Positions 36,462 through 45,374 of a stretch of 64,000 nt of DNA are shown here, one piece after another. The position numbers were made by a program, and so were the translations under genes. Under the pieces are notes generated by a model. The model saw nothing but the letters and a program-made list of their open reading frames with translations, was not told where the DNA came from and made no database searches. Positions within the stretch are counted from its first letter, which is position 1; every line of letters begins with the position of its first letter. This stretch comes from Pelagihabitans sp947500445 (GTDB taxonomy: Bacteria > Bacteroidota > Bacteroidia > Flavobacteriales > Flavobacteriaceae), in assembly GCF_050589625.1 (NCBI RefSeq), contig NZ_JBNGOP010000013.1, forward strand, positions 1-64,000. Reading direction: 5' to 3'.

Positions 36462-37035
36462 ATCTCCATCACGTACCGCTCACCTTTCATTCTGAACTTA
36501 TGCTAAAAGCGGTTTGAATCGATTGTGCTTGCTTTGCCGTGTTTGAACGAGGGATAATATACTAGGATAATCTTATAATGCATCCAGTGCATCAAAAAAG
36601 ATTGAAGATAAAAAGGCAAGGACCGCAATGCTGCTTTTGTTCTTACCTGTTCAGGGCAAGGAATTTTCTAATGCCCAGCCCATGTTTCTAATTATGAATG
36701 TTATTTTTCAAATCGATAAAAAGTAGCGTTAGTATTAGGCCCAAACCAATTAAAGACAAAAACTCCATATTCTTCTTTTTTTGGCTTTAAAAAGAATTGT
36801 CATTTTTCAACAAAAGCCGTCACTTTTAGTGAATTCCTGCCCCTAAGAAACCTTTAGCTTTACCCTTACCGTTTTAGGCGATTATCACATACTATACGGT
36901 AGACCATACTACATATACAATACGGGTTACTTAACAAGGTTTGACAAGGAAGCGTTTCTCTTCCCTGCTCAAGCCCATTCCTTTAACATCTTTTTTCTGC
37001 TCAACGGCATACATAACCTCTAATAAAAATGTAAC
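36462..37035. other. Intergenic stretch before the GH74-like gene
   Basis: About 570 AT-rich bases, apparently part of the decayed segment. No gene, tRNA or clear promoter box for the downstream gene is seen. Confidence 0.5.
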
Positions 37036-40000
37036 ATGATGAAAGCTACCATTAAATTGATTTTAGAAGTAAGCACGTACTGCATGCTGATGCTCGGTAT
37101 GTATGTTGGTTCGTCCCAACAGGTATCAACGGAGTACCGTACCATAGCCCAGGGATCCGGAGGTTTTGTCACCGGTTTGGACATTCACCCGACCGGAGCT
37201 CCAATGCTTTGCAGGACCGATGTTGGGGGAGCCTATCGTTGGAGTAATCGTGAGGACAAGTGGATAAACATCGTAACGCAACAATCACTAAAGGATTATG
37301 AACTAGGGTTTTTTGAATACGACGGGGTGGCCAGTATCGTATCGGCCCCATCGGACGGGAACCGTTTGTATATGGCTTTTGTAGACCGTTTGTTTTACAG
37401 TGATGATCAGGGGGATAACTGGAAAGTCGGTGCTACTTCTAAAGGGGCCATTCATATGGAGCCAAATGCCAGAGCGGGCCGGTTACAGGGGGAACGTTTG
37501 GCGGTAGATCCCAATAATAAAGATGTGGTGTACTTTGGAAGCAATAAGGATGGGCTTTTGGTTTCCAATAATGGGGGCAAAAATTGGACGGTGTTGAACG
37601 GTGTTCCCGTGGGGGCTCCGGAACCCATCGGAAGGGGACGTAACGATTTCCCGGGAATCGGGACAATCGTTTTTGATAAATCTTCCGGGACCAATGGTCA
37701 AGGAAGCACAAAACGGATCTATGTATCGGTTTGGGGAGAAGGAATTTTTCGAACCGACAATGCGGGAAACAGCTGGAGTAAAATGGCCGATTACAAAAAG
37801 GTAGAGGACGCCGAAATTTCCGATGACGGTACCTATCTGGTTTCAGAAGAAAAAAATCAAAAAGTGTTCCTTTTTAAAAACAAAGCTTGGTCCGAACTGA
37901 CACCGCCTTTTGCAAGTGCCTTTCGGGAAGTGTTGATCAACCCCACGGATAGCGATCAAATGCTAGTCTTCAATCGCAACGGTTTCATTGGCAACACCAT
38001 CCCTCGTAGTTTTATTACCAATGACGGCGGAGCCACATGGAAAAAGTTGTACATCGATAGGTTGAATACCCAAAATGATGTGCCGTATTTAAGTACGATA
38101 GCGTCAGCTTCTTTTGCGGAATTCGCTTGGGACCCGAACCGTGAACGAATTTGGGTATCCGAAGGTGTCGGGGTATGGTACTTTGATGATTACAACGATC
38201 CTGCTAAGGAAGGTTTGACATGGAACTCGCAGAGCAGGGGCATTTCGGAGTTGGTCGTAAACAAAATTGTGGTCCCCGAGGCCGGTAAACCGCTGATCGG
38301 CAATTGGGACCGTGCCGCATTAAAAATGGAGAATTTGGAGACCTATCCCGACCAATACGGGCCTACGGCAGAATTTAACACCGGATGGGATTTTGCCGTT
38401 TTTCCGGGAAATACGAATATTGTATATGGCATATTCGAAGCACAGGACAATAACAAACACACCGGCGTAAAGTATTCCGGTTACAGCGAAGATGCCGGTA
38501 GAACATGGACTCCCTTTAAGTTCAATACCTTTCCTTTTAATACAGAAGCCGTTAGTGGCGATGCCAAGCGCAACGTATATGGAAACATCATGGTTTCCTC
38601 CAAAGATAAGAACAAACTTATTTGGTGCACCGAAGAATTGGCGAAATGGGACGCGGACCGCTCAAAAAGGGTACCTGGAAAGTTTTTATATTCTCCAAAT
38701 CGCGGTGCCGATTGGTATAACGTAAACACGCCCGAACCCGAAGACTCATGGAACGATCACTACTATTTTTATAAAAATGTACTTGCTGCCGATCCTGTTC
38801 AAGGAAACATTTTTTATGCCTATAACCACCGCAGTAATAAGCTATATCGCTCCACCGATTATGGGGAAAACTTTTCTCTACAGGGTTCGTTGCCCAATGA
38901 ATCCGATGTTTCCTGTAAACTGAGGACGCATCCGACCAATTCGGGACATCTGTTTTTTTCGTACGGTTTTAACGCATATCAAAATTCCGATAACGGTATG
39001 CATCCGTTGTACGAGTCAACGGATGGGGGAGCGAACTGGACAGAAGTCAAGGGAACCGAAAAGGTAATCGACATTTCCTTCGGGGCGCCAAAACCGGGCA
39101 CTACCGATAAAGCATGGTACATATATGGAAAGGTGAACGGGGAATACGGTGTGCACCGTTCTTTGGACCAAGGGGAGACCTTTGTTAAAGTAGGTACGCT
39201 CTATCCTTTTGGAATTACCAAAGGGCGAGCGATTTTTGCGGCGGACCCTTATATCTACGGACAGTTTTACATTGGATCTGCCGGAGCAGGAACTTGGGTA
39301 GGTACCACTAACGATGCCGATGGGGAAACCGAAACGGATACTATTTTAACCGCCGGAACTACTGCGCTAAGCTTTGATGCCAAAGGAGGTGAGCAACAGG
39401 TATCGATTACTTCCAATATCGATTGGACCCTTTTTGATAATAGGGGATTTATGCGCGTATCTCCAAAAAATGGTAGCGGCAATGGTACTATCACCGTTAC
39501 TGCCGAACCTAATTTGGGAAAAGGGGACCGCTCGGGCAGCATCTTCATTTCCGGGGATGGGGTCCGACGCGAAATTAAGGTATCGCAATCGGGCGCTTCT
39601 GCGGGTGGTGGAGAAAATGGTACGTTACGGTTGGCGCCCAAAGATGATGCCTATGTCCGTTTTGGAAACTATACCGATACCAATTTTGGAGAGGAAGACA
39701 AATTGGTGGTACGCGACGCCTCGGTCTGGAGCAGGGAGTCGTATTTAAAATTTGATGTGGGCAAGCTGCCCGGCACTATTGAAAATGCGAAGCTCAGGCT
39801 CTATGTCAACAGAAATTCGGGAAACAATACAATGACCGTCGCGCAGATCAACGACCACTCGTGGTCCGAAACGACGATTACAGCCAAAAACGCCCCTGCT
39901 GCGGGTTCCGTTGTGGGTACTTTCACACCTAAAAAGATTGCCGCCTATATAGATGTTGATGTTACCGCGGCCATAGAGGCCTCAAAGGGACGCTTTGTTT

Positions 40001-40362
40001 CCCTAAAAATTTCAGGGGAAAATGGAAAATGGTTGGAATATGGTTCCAAAGAGGGTGATAAGGGCCCTGTTCTTATCCTAAAAACAGTGGGGAATACAGC
40101 GGCTGTGGTCTCGAATGTTGAGGTATCGGACGAAAAAGCACCGCTATTGTATCCAAATCCTTCAAAGGGTGTCTTCAAAATTGAAGGTCTTAACGAAGGC
40201 GAGATACTCACCATAGAAACGTTTTCGGGCGTTAGGGTTTATGAAACCAAGATAGCGAACACCAAAGGGGAAGAAATAGATGCATCGCATTTACCGGCCG
40301 GAGTTTATTTGGTGCAGGCTAGAAATAGCGGTACGGCATTTAAACTTATTATCTCAAAATAG
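37036..40362 (+). CDS. GH74-like secreted glycosidase with BACON, DNRLRE and T9SS sorting domains
   Basis: 1108 residues. Signal peptide, then a large repeat beta-propeller (about 30-750) starting GSGGFVTGLDIHP and CRTDVGGAYRWS, the GH74/xyloglucanase signature that includes the catalytic Asp, with many BNR Asp-box-like turns (SDDGDNWKV-type). Next a BACON domain (about 775-855, GEQQVSITSNIDWTL), a DNRLRE/CBM96-type domain (about 865-1010, KDDAYVRFGNYTDTNFGEED, ESYLKFDVG), and a Por type A sorting tail (YPNPSKGVFKIEGL, AGVYLVQARN). Thus it is exported by T9SS and attached to the surface. Substrate is not proven; xyloglucan or algal glycan is likely. Confidence 0.88.
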   Translation: MMKATIKLILEVSTYCMLMLGMYVGSSQQVSTEYRTIAQGSGGFVTGLDIHPTGAPMLCRTDVGGAYRWSNREDKWINIVTQQSLKDYELGFFEYDGVASIVSAPSDGNRLYMAFVDRLFYSDDQGDNWKVGATSKGAIHMEPNARAGRLQGERLAVDPNNKDVVYFGSNKDGLLVSNNGGKNWTVLNGVPVGAPEPIGRGRNDFPGIGTIVFDKSSGTNGQGSTKRIYVSVWGEGIFRTDNAGNSWSKMADYKKVEDAEISDDGTYLVSEEKNQKVFLFKNKAWSELTPPFASAFREVLINPTDSDQMLVFNRNGFIGNTIPRSFITNDGGATWKKLYIDRLNTQNDVPYLSTIASASFAEFAWDPNRERIWVSEGVGVWYFDDYNDPAKEGLTWNSQSRGISELVVNKIVVPEAGKPLIGNWDRAALKMENLETYPDQYGPTAEFNTGWDFAVFPGNTNIVYGIFEAQDNNKHTGVKYSGYSEDAGRTWTPFKFNTFPFNTEAVSGDAKRNVYGNIMVSSKDKNKLIWCTEELAKWDADRSKRVPGKFLYSPNRGADWYNVNTPEPEDSWNDHYYFYKNVLAADPVQGNIFYAYNHRSNKLYRSTDYGENFSLQGSLPNESDVSCKLRTHPTNSGHLFFSYGFNAYQNSDNGMHPLYESTDGGANWTEVKGTEKVIDISFGAPKPGTTDKAWYIYGKVNGEYGVHRSLDQGETFVKVGTLYPFGITKGRAIFAADPYIYGQFYIGSAGAGTWVGTTNDADGETETDTILTAGTTALSFDAKGGEQQVSITSNIDWTLFDNRGFMRVSPKNGSGNGTITVTAEPNLGKGDRSGSIFISGDGVRREIKVSQSGASAGGGENGTLRLAPKDDAYVRFGNYTDTNFGEEDKLVVRDASVWSRESYLKFDVGKLPGTIENAKLRLYVNRNSGNNTMTVAQINDHSWSETTITAKNAPAAGSVVGTFTPKKIAAYIDVDVTAAIEASKGRFVSLKISGENGKWLEYGSKEGDKGPVLILKTVGNTAAVVSNVEVSDEKAPLLYPNPSKGVFKIEGLNEGEILTIETFSGVRVYETKIANTKGEEIDASHLPAGVYLVQARNSGTAFKLIISK

Positions 40363-40428
40363 TAAGGAAGCTTCTCGGTGTTGACTGCACCGCGTTGTTT
40401 TAAAATCTTTTGAAACAGGATTTTAGGT

Positions 40429-40458
40429 GGCAAGACTTTTTGATCTTGTCCCTTTTTT
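40429..40458 (+). terminator. Likely terminator after the GH74-like gene
   Basis: GGCAAGA (40429-40435) and TCTTGTC (40444-40450) form a stem with a loop CTTTTTGA, then CCTTTTTTG. It fits an intrinsic terminator about 70 bases after the stop. Confidence 0.55.
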
Positions 40459-40576
40459 GTTGTGATATGGTCCGCTGGAAGTTCCTGGGCGGTTAAGAAG
40501 TCTTCTTTACAGGGATAACGGCAACAGTACTGTGTAAGAACGGTATAGATTCCTATCCCGGCAAGTAGGTGTCTAC

Positions 40577-41719
40577 TTAACGTTTGCTACGTTCCTCCGG
40601 CAACAGATCGTTTTTAAACGGGTTTTTGGTAAACGGAAAAACGAGTTGTTTTAGAAACCCTTTTGGAAAGGTAGCATCGACCAAACCGGTTCCTTTGGGC
40701 CATTCGTTGCCCGGTAGATAGTAGGTACCAAAAATTTTGTCGATGAACGGGAATACCACTGCAAAATTGTTTCCGTAGTGCTCCGGCTCTTCGCAATGGT
40801 GCCAGTGGTGGTACTGCGGAGTGGTAATAATGTATTTTAAGAACCCGAAATTGATTCGGGTATTGGCATGGATCAACACCGCGTGTATGGCGATAAAAAT
40901 AATATATACGTTAAAAGTCAAGGTGGAGAAACCCATAACGTATAACGGAATGTACGATACGCTTCGGGTAAAAAAGATGTCTATAAAATGGGTGCGCGAA
41001 CCGGCCAACCAATCCATGTTTTCGGTAGAGTGGTGTATGGAGTGAAAACGCCATAGGTAGTGGTGCGAGTGAAAGAACCGATGTGCCCAATATTGAAACA
41101 CATCCGTAATCAACAGTGCCAAGAACAATTCTAGGATAAAGGGAAGGTCCGAAACCCAGGTATGCACCTGATCTAAGTTCATCCATCCAAAAAAGGCCAC
41201 TGCGGGTTTTTTGGTCAGCACCCCAAAGAGCTGAATGGCCAAATGGCTTATTCCAAAGTAAATGAGGTCGGTGCGCCATTCTTCATGAAATTTGGATTGT
41301 AATTTATTTTTAGGAAAAACCAGTTCTATCGGTACGAACAATACCGCCATGATCAATAGGTCCAGAATAAGCCAATCCAGACCAATGCTCCAATTTACTT
41401 TTTCTACGGCCCGCCCTTCGACCATTACTCCACCCAATACAACGGTAAGTACGCCGAGAGAGACCCCGATAACGGCATTTTTTTTGTTTTTGTTGAACAG
41501 CAGGCTTAACAATGCAAAAAGAAAGGTGGCAATGATGCCCCCCAACATGAGGTTTTCGGCCATTTCGGCGGTGTATACTTCTCGAAATTCCGGAGTGGTC
41601 AGCAGCTCTGGAAACTTGAAGCACAACAAGGCCCCTAAGGTAAGGCAACCAAGAAAAATGGAAATGGCTCCACTAATCCTGCCTTCGCCGATTTTCATAC
41701 GGGTGGTTTGGTTTTTCAT
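40577..41719 (-). CDS. Sterol desaturase / fatty acid hydroxylase family protein
   Basis: 380 residues, four to six membrane helices in the first 200. The di-iron histidine clusters of the family are all there: HRFFH, HSIHH, HANTRINFG with preceding HAVLIH, and HHWHH. Such enzymes hydroxylate or desaturate lipids or sterols; the substrate in flavobacteria is unknown. The extra N-terminal hydrophobic region (about 1-95) is unlike minimal members. Single gene with its own flanks. Confidence 0.88.
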   Translation of the reverse strand: MKNQTTRMKIGEGRISGAISIFLGCLTLGALLCFKFPELLTTPEFREVYTAEMAENLMLGGIIATFLFALLSLLFNKNKKNAVIGVSLGVLTVVLGGVMVEGRAVEKVNWSIGLDWLILDLLIMAVLFVPIELVFPKNKLQSKFHEEWRTDLIYFGISHLAIQLFGVLTKKPAVAFFGWMNLDQVHTWVSDLPFILELFLALLITDVFQYWAHRFFHSHHYLWRFHSIHHSTENMDWLAGSRTHFIDIFFTRSVSYIPLYVMGFSTLTFNVYIIFIAIHAVLIHANTRINFGFLKYIITTPQYHHWHHCEEPEHYGNNFAVVFPFIDKIFGTYYLPGNEWPKGTGLVDATFPKGFLKQLVFPFTKNPFKNDLLPEERSKR

Positions 41720-41905
41720 GGGATATTTTGGTTTGGATATGTTTATCTAACGTTACAACGGGGATTTTGGTGTATTGCCACGGTAAGGATTTGTTTAGGG
41801 TAAAAACGCTAAAATGCTCCTAAGACCATAAAGAAAGCAGAAAACCAAAACTTAAATTGGCGTCACTCGTGGGAGCTTGAGGGCCACCGACTTCTGTTAA
41901 CGGCA

Positions 41906-42535
41906 TTATTCCCCAAAAGCGACGTGAAAATATCGGGTTATCGTTTCTTTTTTATAGTGGATATCGAACTTTAGAATTTGTCCTTCATCAAGAGGTGCGG
42001 AAAGATCAATAATGCCATTTTCAGCACCGGCCAGCAGTTCAGGCGAATATAAGTTCCCGATAGCTTCGGAGTCGATATTTGTAAGTTGTTTTTCCCAATA
42101 GTCAAGCGGTATGGCATACCAAAAAAGGCCGATTTCTTTTTGATTTGACTTTTGATCATAAAGCGACCCGTTAATATAGATAGATGGTGTTTCCTTGTCC
42201 ATGGAAGAGCCTTTGGCAAGCACGGCCAGATACAGATCTGTACCCGGGTTCCATTGTGCTCCGTTCGGCCCTCCGCCGTTCCGATGAAAAATGTTGGGTA
42301 TGCTATCGGTGTTCAAAAGTACTTTTGATTTTTCGGTCAACCATTCTTCGATTTGAGCGCTGTCCCGAACAGTGGAATACTTGTCATCGAGCTTAAAAAA
42401 GCAAGAGGCTTTCAGGCTATGCCCCGGACCTTGGACATTTGTTGGTGGAGCTGGAATGTTTTCTTGCGCTTCGTTCTTTATTTTACAATTGATAAGAAGC
42501 GTTAAGCTGAAAAAAAGGATCAAGATCGGTCTCAT
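41906..42535 (-). CDS. Lipoprotein of unknown function
   Basis: 209 residues with a lipobox (LTLLINC, Cys near 17). Family not recognised. After a Pro/Gly-rich linker comes a compact domain with RNGGGPNGAQWNPGTDLYLAVL and LFWYAIPLDYWEK. It lies between the sterol-desaturase-like gene and the glycosyltransferase gene, all on the minus strand, with gaps that suggest separate units. Confidence 0.65.
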   Translation of the reverse strand: MRPILILFFSLTLLINCKIKNEAQENIPAPPTNVQGPGHSLKASCFFKLDDKYSTVRDSAQIEEWLTEKSKVLLNTDSIPNIFHRNGGGPNGAQWNPGTDLYLAVLAKGSSMDKETPSIYINGSLYDQKSNQKEIGLFWYAIPLDYWEKQLTNIDSEAIGNLYSPELLAGAENGIIDLSAPLDEGQILKFDIHYKKETITRYFHVAFGE

Positions 42536-42593
42536 TTATTCGAACGTGTTTGCGAGCTTTTGGGATACCGTCATATCCCAAAAAAATCAAATT

Positions 42594-42620
42594 ATCCCAT
42601 TTCACCGTTAAAATGGCAGT
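42594..42620. repeat. 27-bp dispersed palindrome, copy 4
   Basis: ATCCCATTT ... AAAATGGCAGT; 19 to 21 of 27 positions match the other copies. It overlaps the stop of the glycosyltransferase gene and lies upstream of the lipoprotein gene. Confidence 0.6.
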
Positions 42621-43465
42621 AGTTTTTTTCTCATATTGGTCCACCGCAATTTGCGGATATATTTCCCTTCTGCCTCAGAGACCAAAAACGCTGCGTTGTT
42701 CCGTTCGGCTTCCAGGTAGCCTTCCATATTATCGAAAAAAGCATTTTTTTTGCGTTGTTTCAAAGCCATCTTTAACGAAGCGATCAGTGTTATCAGATAC
42801 CCATATCGCATGCCATACATGGCCTTGCCCTGTAGCAGTTTGGCTTTTTTATTGTACGCGTTGCCAACGGGCCTAAGGTGCTTTGCATGAAGGTTTTCGT
42901 CCGTATGTATTTCGTAGCCGTGGTACCGCGCCAGCAGTTCATCTACCGTGTCCCACCCCATTACCGATTTTAACCCGCCAATGTCCTTAAAACATCGTTT
43001 GGAATAGGCCTTAAAGGCTCCGCGCACATGGTCGTTGTTCATGGGATGGTTCCGTTTCCATATTCCTTTGGCGTCTTCCTCGTAAGCAAAACCGCCGGCG
43101 ATACCAATATTGGGGTTGGCCCTAAACGCGAGGGCTATTTTTTCAAAGTAAGGGTCGGGCAAAACAATGTCGGCATCGAGCTTTACCAAAAAATCGTAGT
43201 CTTCATCCAGTAGGGCCAGCCCTTTTTTAAAGGCATTGACCACTTTACTGCCGGGCATGTGCAGGGTGTCGGAAGTCGTATTCAGTTTTGTGAAAAGGGA
43301 ATGTTCGGATGTATAGGAGTCAATGATGTTTTCGGTTTCGTCGGTAGAATTGTCATTGACTATGATTACCCTTTTGGGGAGCAGGGTTTGCCGCAATAAG
43401 CTATCCAAGGTAAACGAAAGAAACTGTTGTTCGTTATGGGCGGGTATGACCACGTAATAGTTCAT
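42608..43465 (-). CDS. Glycosyltransferase family 2
   Basis: 285 residues, GT-A fold. N-terminal VIPAHNEQQFLSFTLDSLL, NDNSTDET, and the metal-binding DAD (KLDADIVLP); MGWDTVDEL matches the acceptor (ED) region. No membrane helix of synthase type. It is downstream of a methyltransferase and a ketosynthase III on the same strand. It may glycosylate the product of those two, but that is inference. Confidence 0.87.
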   Translation of the reverse strand: MNYYVVIPAHNEQQFLSFTLDSLLRQTLLPKRVIIVNDNSTDETENIIDSYTSEHSLFTKLNTTSDTLHMPGSKVVNAFKKGLALLDEDYDFLVKLDADIVLPDPYFEKIALAFRANPNIGIAGGFAYEEDAKGIWKRNHPMNNDHVRGAFKAYSKRCFKDIGGLKSVMGWDTVDELLARYHGYEIHTDENLHAKHLRPVGNAYNKKAKLLQGKAMYGMRYGYLITLIASLKMALKQRKKNAFFDNMEGYLEAERNNAAFLVSEAEGKYIRKLRWTNMRKKLLPF

Positions 43466-43552
43466 ATTGTCCGTAATTCATAGGTTTCTTTCCCAGCTGA
43501 CCTTGTGATGCCATCGTTCACGAAATAGCTGTGTTTTCGAACGGCTTTCCCC

Positions 43553-44074
43553 TTACTTTTTTTCTGCATAAACAATATAGTATCTGGGGGTAATGCTGCG
43601 CAACAAGGGGCGAATTCCAATTTTTCGCACCGGGTTGGTCCATTTCATCCGATCTTTGATTTCCCATCCCGCTTTTTCCAAGAGCCAATCGAACTGCCAA
43701 TCTTCAAATTCGTGGTAGTGCCGGTCCCAAGGATCGGTTTTGCTCCTATAGGCCGAAGAAAACCAAAGTTTTAAGGGAATGCTCGCCACCAATTTTTCAG
43801 AAGGGATGTTTCGCAATACATTAAAGGGTGCTACCAAATGTTCAAAAATTTCGAAGGCCGTCGTTACGTCCGCCGCGGAGTTTTGAACGCTTTCGAAGGT
43901 GAGGTCTAGGTCTTCCCCGTTGGTATTGGTTACTTGAAACCCTTCGGCCGTCATAATTTTGGAAAAGGGGTTGGGTACTCCAAGATCTAGGATAGCTTCT
44001 TCGGTTCCAACGTGTTTTTTTAGAAAAGACAGGGTATTATGAAAACGCTTGCTCGGATAGGTTTGTTCGTACAT
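43553..44074 (-). CDS. SAM-dependent methyltransferase-like protein
   Basis: 173 residues, class I methyltransferase fold cut short: motif I is DLGVPNPFSK in place of DxGxGxG, followed by acidic DLDLTFE, then FEIFEHLVAPFNVLRNIP, common in methyltransferase family 11/23. The C-terminus (WQFDWLLEKAGWEI) is the last helix-strand. The changed glycine loop may alter or reduce SAM binding. Sits between the ketosynthase and glycosyltransferase genes. Confidence 0.75.
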   Translation of the reverse strand: MYEQTYPSKRFHNTLSFLKKHVGTEEAILDLGVPNPFSKIMTAEGFQVTNTNGEDLDLTFESVQNSAADVTTAFEIFEHLVAPFNVLRNIPSEKLVASIPLKLWFSSAYRSKTDPWDRHYHEFEDWQFDWLLEKAGWEIKDRMKWTNPVRKIGIRPLLRSITPRYYIVYAEKK

Positions 44075-44146
44075 GGATAGATGCCGCTTGACGTTATTTT
44101 GGTCCTGAAATTAAAAATTTGAAAAACAGGAACGGCTTTTTTTACG

Positions 44147-45205
44147 TCATACCTTATATACGATGGCATTTACGTTCATTCCCGCCCCTACACTGGCAAA
44201 GATAACAACATCTCCCTTGGAGACGGACTGATCGGCCAATTTTCCTTTGCGTACCATATCGAAAAGTGTCGGTACGGTGGCCACGGAGCTATTGCCGAGT
44301 TCATGGATGTTCATAGGCATGACATTATCAGGTGGTGTGGCTCCATAGCACTCATAAAAGCGCTTTAAGATGGCGATGTCCATTTTCTCGTTCGCTTGGT
44401 GGATGAATATTTTTTTAACGGCTTCTATTCCATACCCGCTTTTATCCAAACAGTCTTTCATGGCATGGGGAACATGGGTTACGGCAAATTCATAAATTTT
44501 CCGCCCGTACATTTTAATATATTTTGTCGGGTCGGCATTTTTGGAATACGATACATCGGAAAATAAGAAGTAGGCTTCCTCTTTGGCGAAAGTGGCCATT
44601 TCCTGTGCCAATATTTCACCACTTTGACCTGTGTTTGCCTCTAAGACCGCCGCGCCGGCGCCATCGGAATAGATCATACTGTCACGGTCGTGCGGATCGA
44701 TTACGCGGGATAAGGTTTCCGCCCCGATCACCAAACATTTTTTGGCAATACCACTGTTAATGAACGACCGTGCTTGAATAAGTCCCTGAATCCATCCGGG
44801 ACATCCGAAGAGCAGGTCGTATGCCACACACTTTGGATTTTGGATGCGCATCAAATGCTTTACCCTTGAGGCCAAGCTGGGCAGGGTATCGGATTGGGAT
44901 ACATCGTGGGCTACGTCCCCAAAGTTATGTGCCACGATGATGTAGTCCAGCGTTTCTTTATCCAGACCGGCATCCGCAATGGCCTTTTCACCCGCCAAAA
45001 AAGCAAGGTCGGAGGCGTTAAGGTGTTTTTCGGCGTACCGTCGTTCGACAATACCCGTAATGGCCTCGAATTTTTCGATTATCGTTCCATTGGGATGCTT
45101 AAAACCACTACCGTCCGAGTTAAGGAACCGATGGTTGGTAAAGGCGTTGTTCTGAACGGTAACGGTGGGGATATACGATCCGGTTCCGGTTATGGTCGTT
45201 TTCAT
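44147..45205 (-). CDS. 3-oxoacyl-ACP synthase III family protein
   Basis: 352 residues, thiolase-fold ketosynthase III. Catalytic Cys135 (LLFGCPGWIQG), His in IFIHQANEKMD (about 268) and Asn in LGNSSVATVP (about 308) form the standard triad. The sequence departs from housekeeping FabH, with a longer N-terminus (RFLNSDGSGFKHPNGTIIEK), so it probably makes a special lipid or polyketide head. It leads a three-gene minus-strand set with the methyltransferase and glycosyltransferase. Confidence 0.87.
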   Translation of the reverse strand: MKTTITGTGSYIPTVTVQNNAFTNHRFLNSDGSGFKHPNGTIIEKFEAITGIVERRYAEKHLNASDLAFLAGEKAIADAGLDKETLDYIIVAHNFGDVAHDVSQSDTLPSLASRVKHLMRIQNPKCVAYDLLFGCPGWIQGLIQARSFINSGIAKKCLVIGAETLSRVIDPHDRDSMIYSDGAGAAVLEANTGQSGEILAQEMATFAKEEAYFLFSDVSYSKNADPTKYIKMYGRKIYEFAVTHVPHAMKDCLDKSGYGIEAVKKIFIHQANEKMDIAILKRFYECYGATPPDNVMPMNIHELGNSSVATVPTLFDMVRKGKLADQSVSKGDVVIFASVGAGMNVNAIVYKV

Positions 45206-45374
45206 AAAGAGGGAATGGTTAGCATTATCGCAATATACCAGCTTATCCCTATCATATTATGCGTGCATAATAAAATACTACGATGCCCAGCGCATATTTT
45301 TAAGCACCCAATAAATGGGAAAGGCCCCTGCATGTTCGCGCAAAGGCCTTTAAATAGGTGTAAATGCTTCTTTT

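Noticed and set aside
45320..45351. Hairpin AAAGGCC / GGCCTTT after gcvP as terminator
   Set aside because: Stem is short with a 18-base loop and no T-tract follows on the minus strand.
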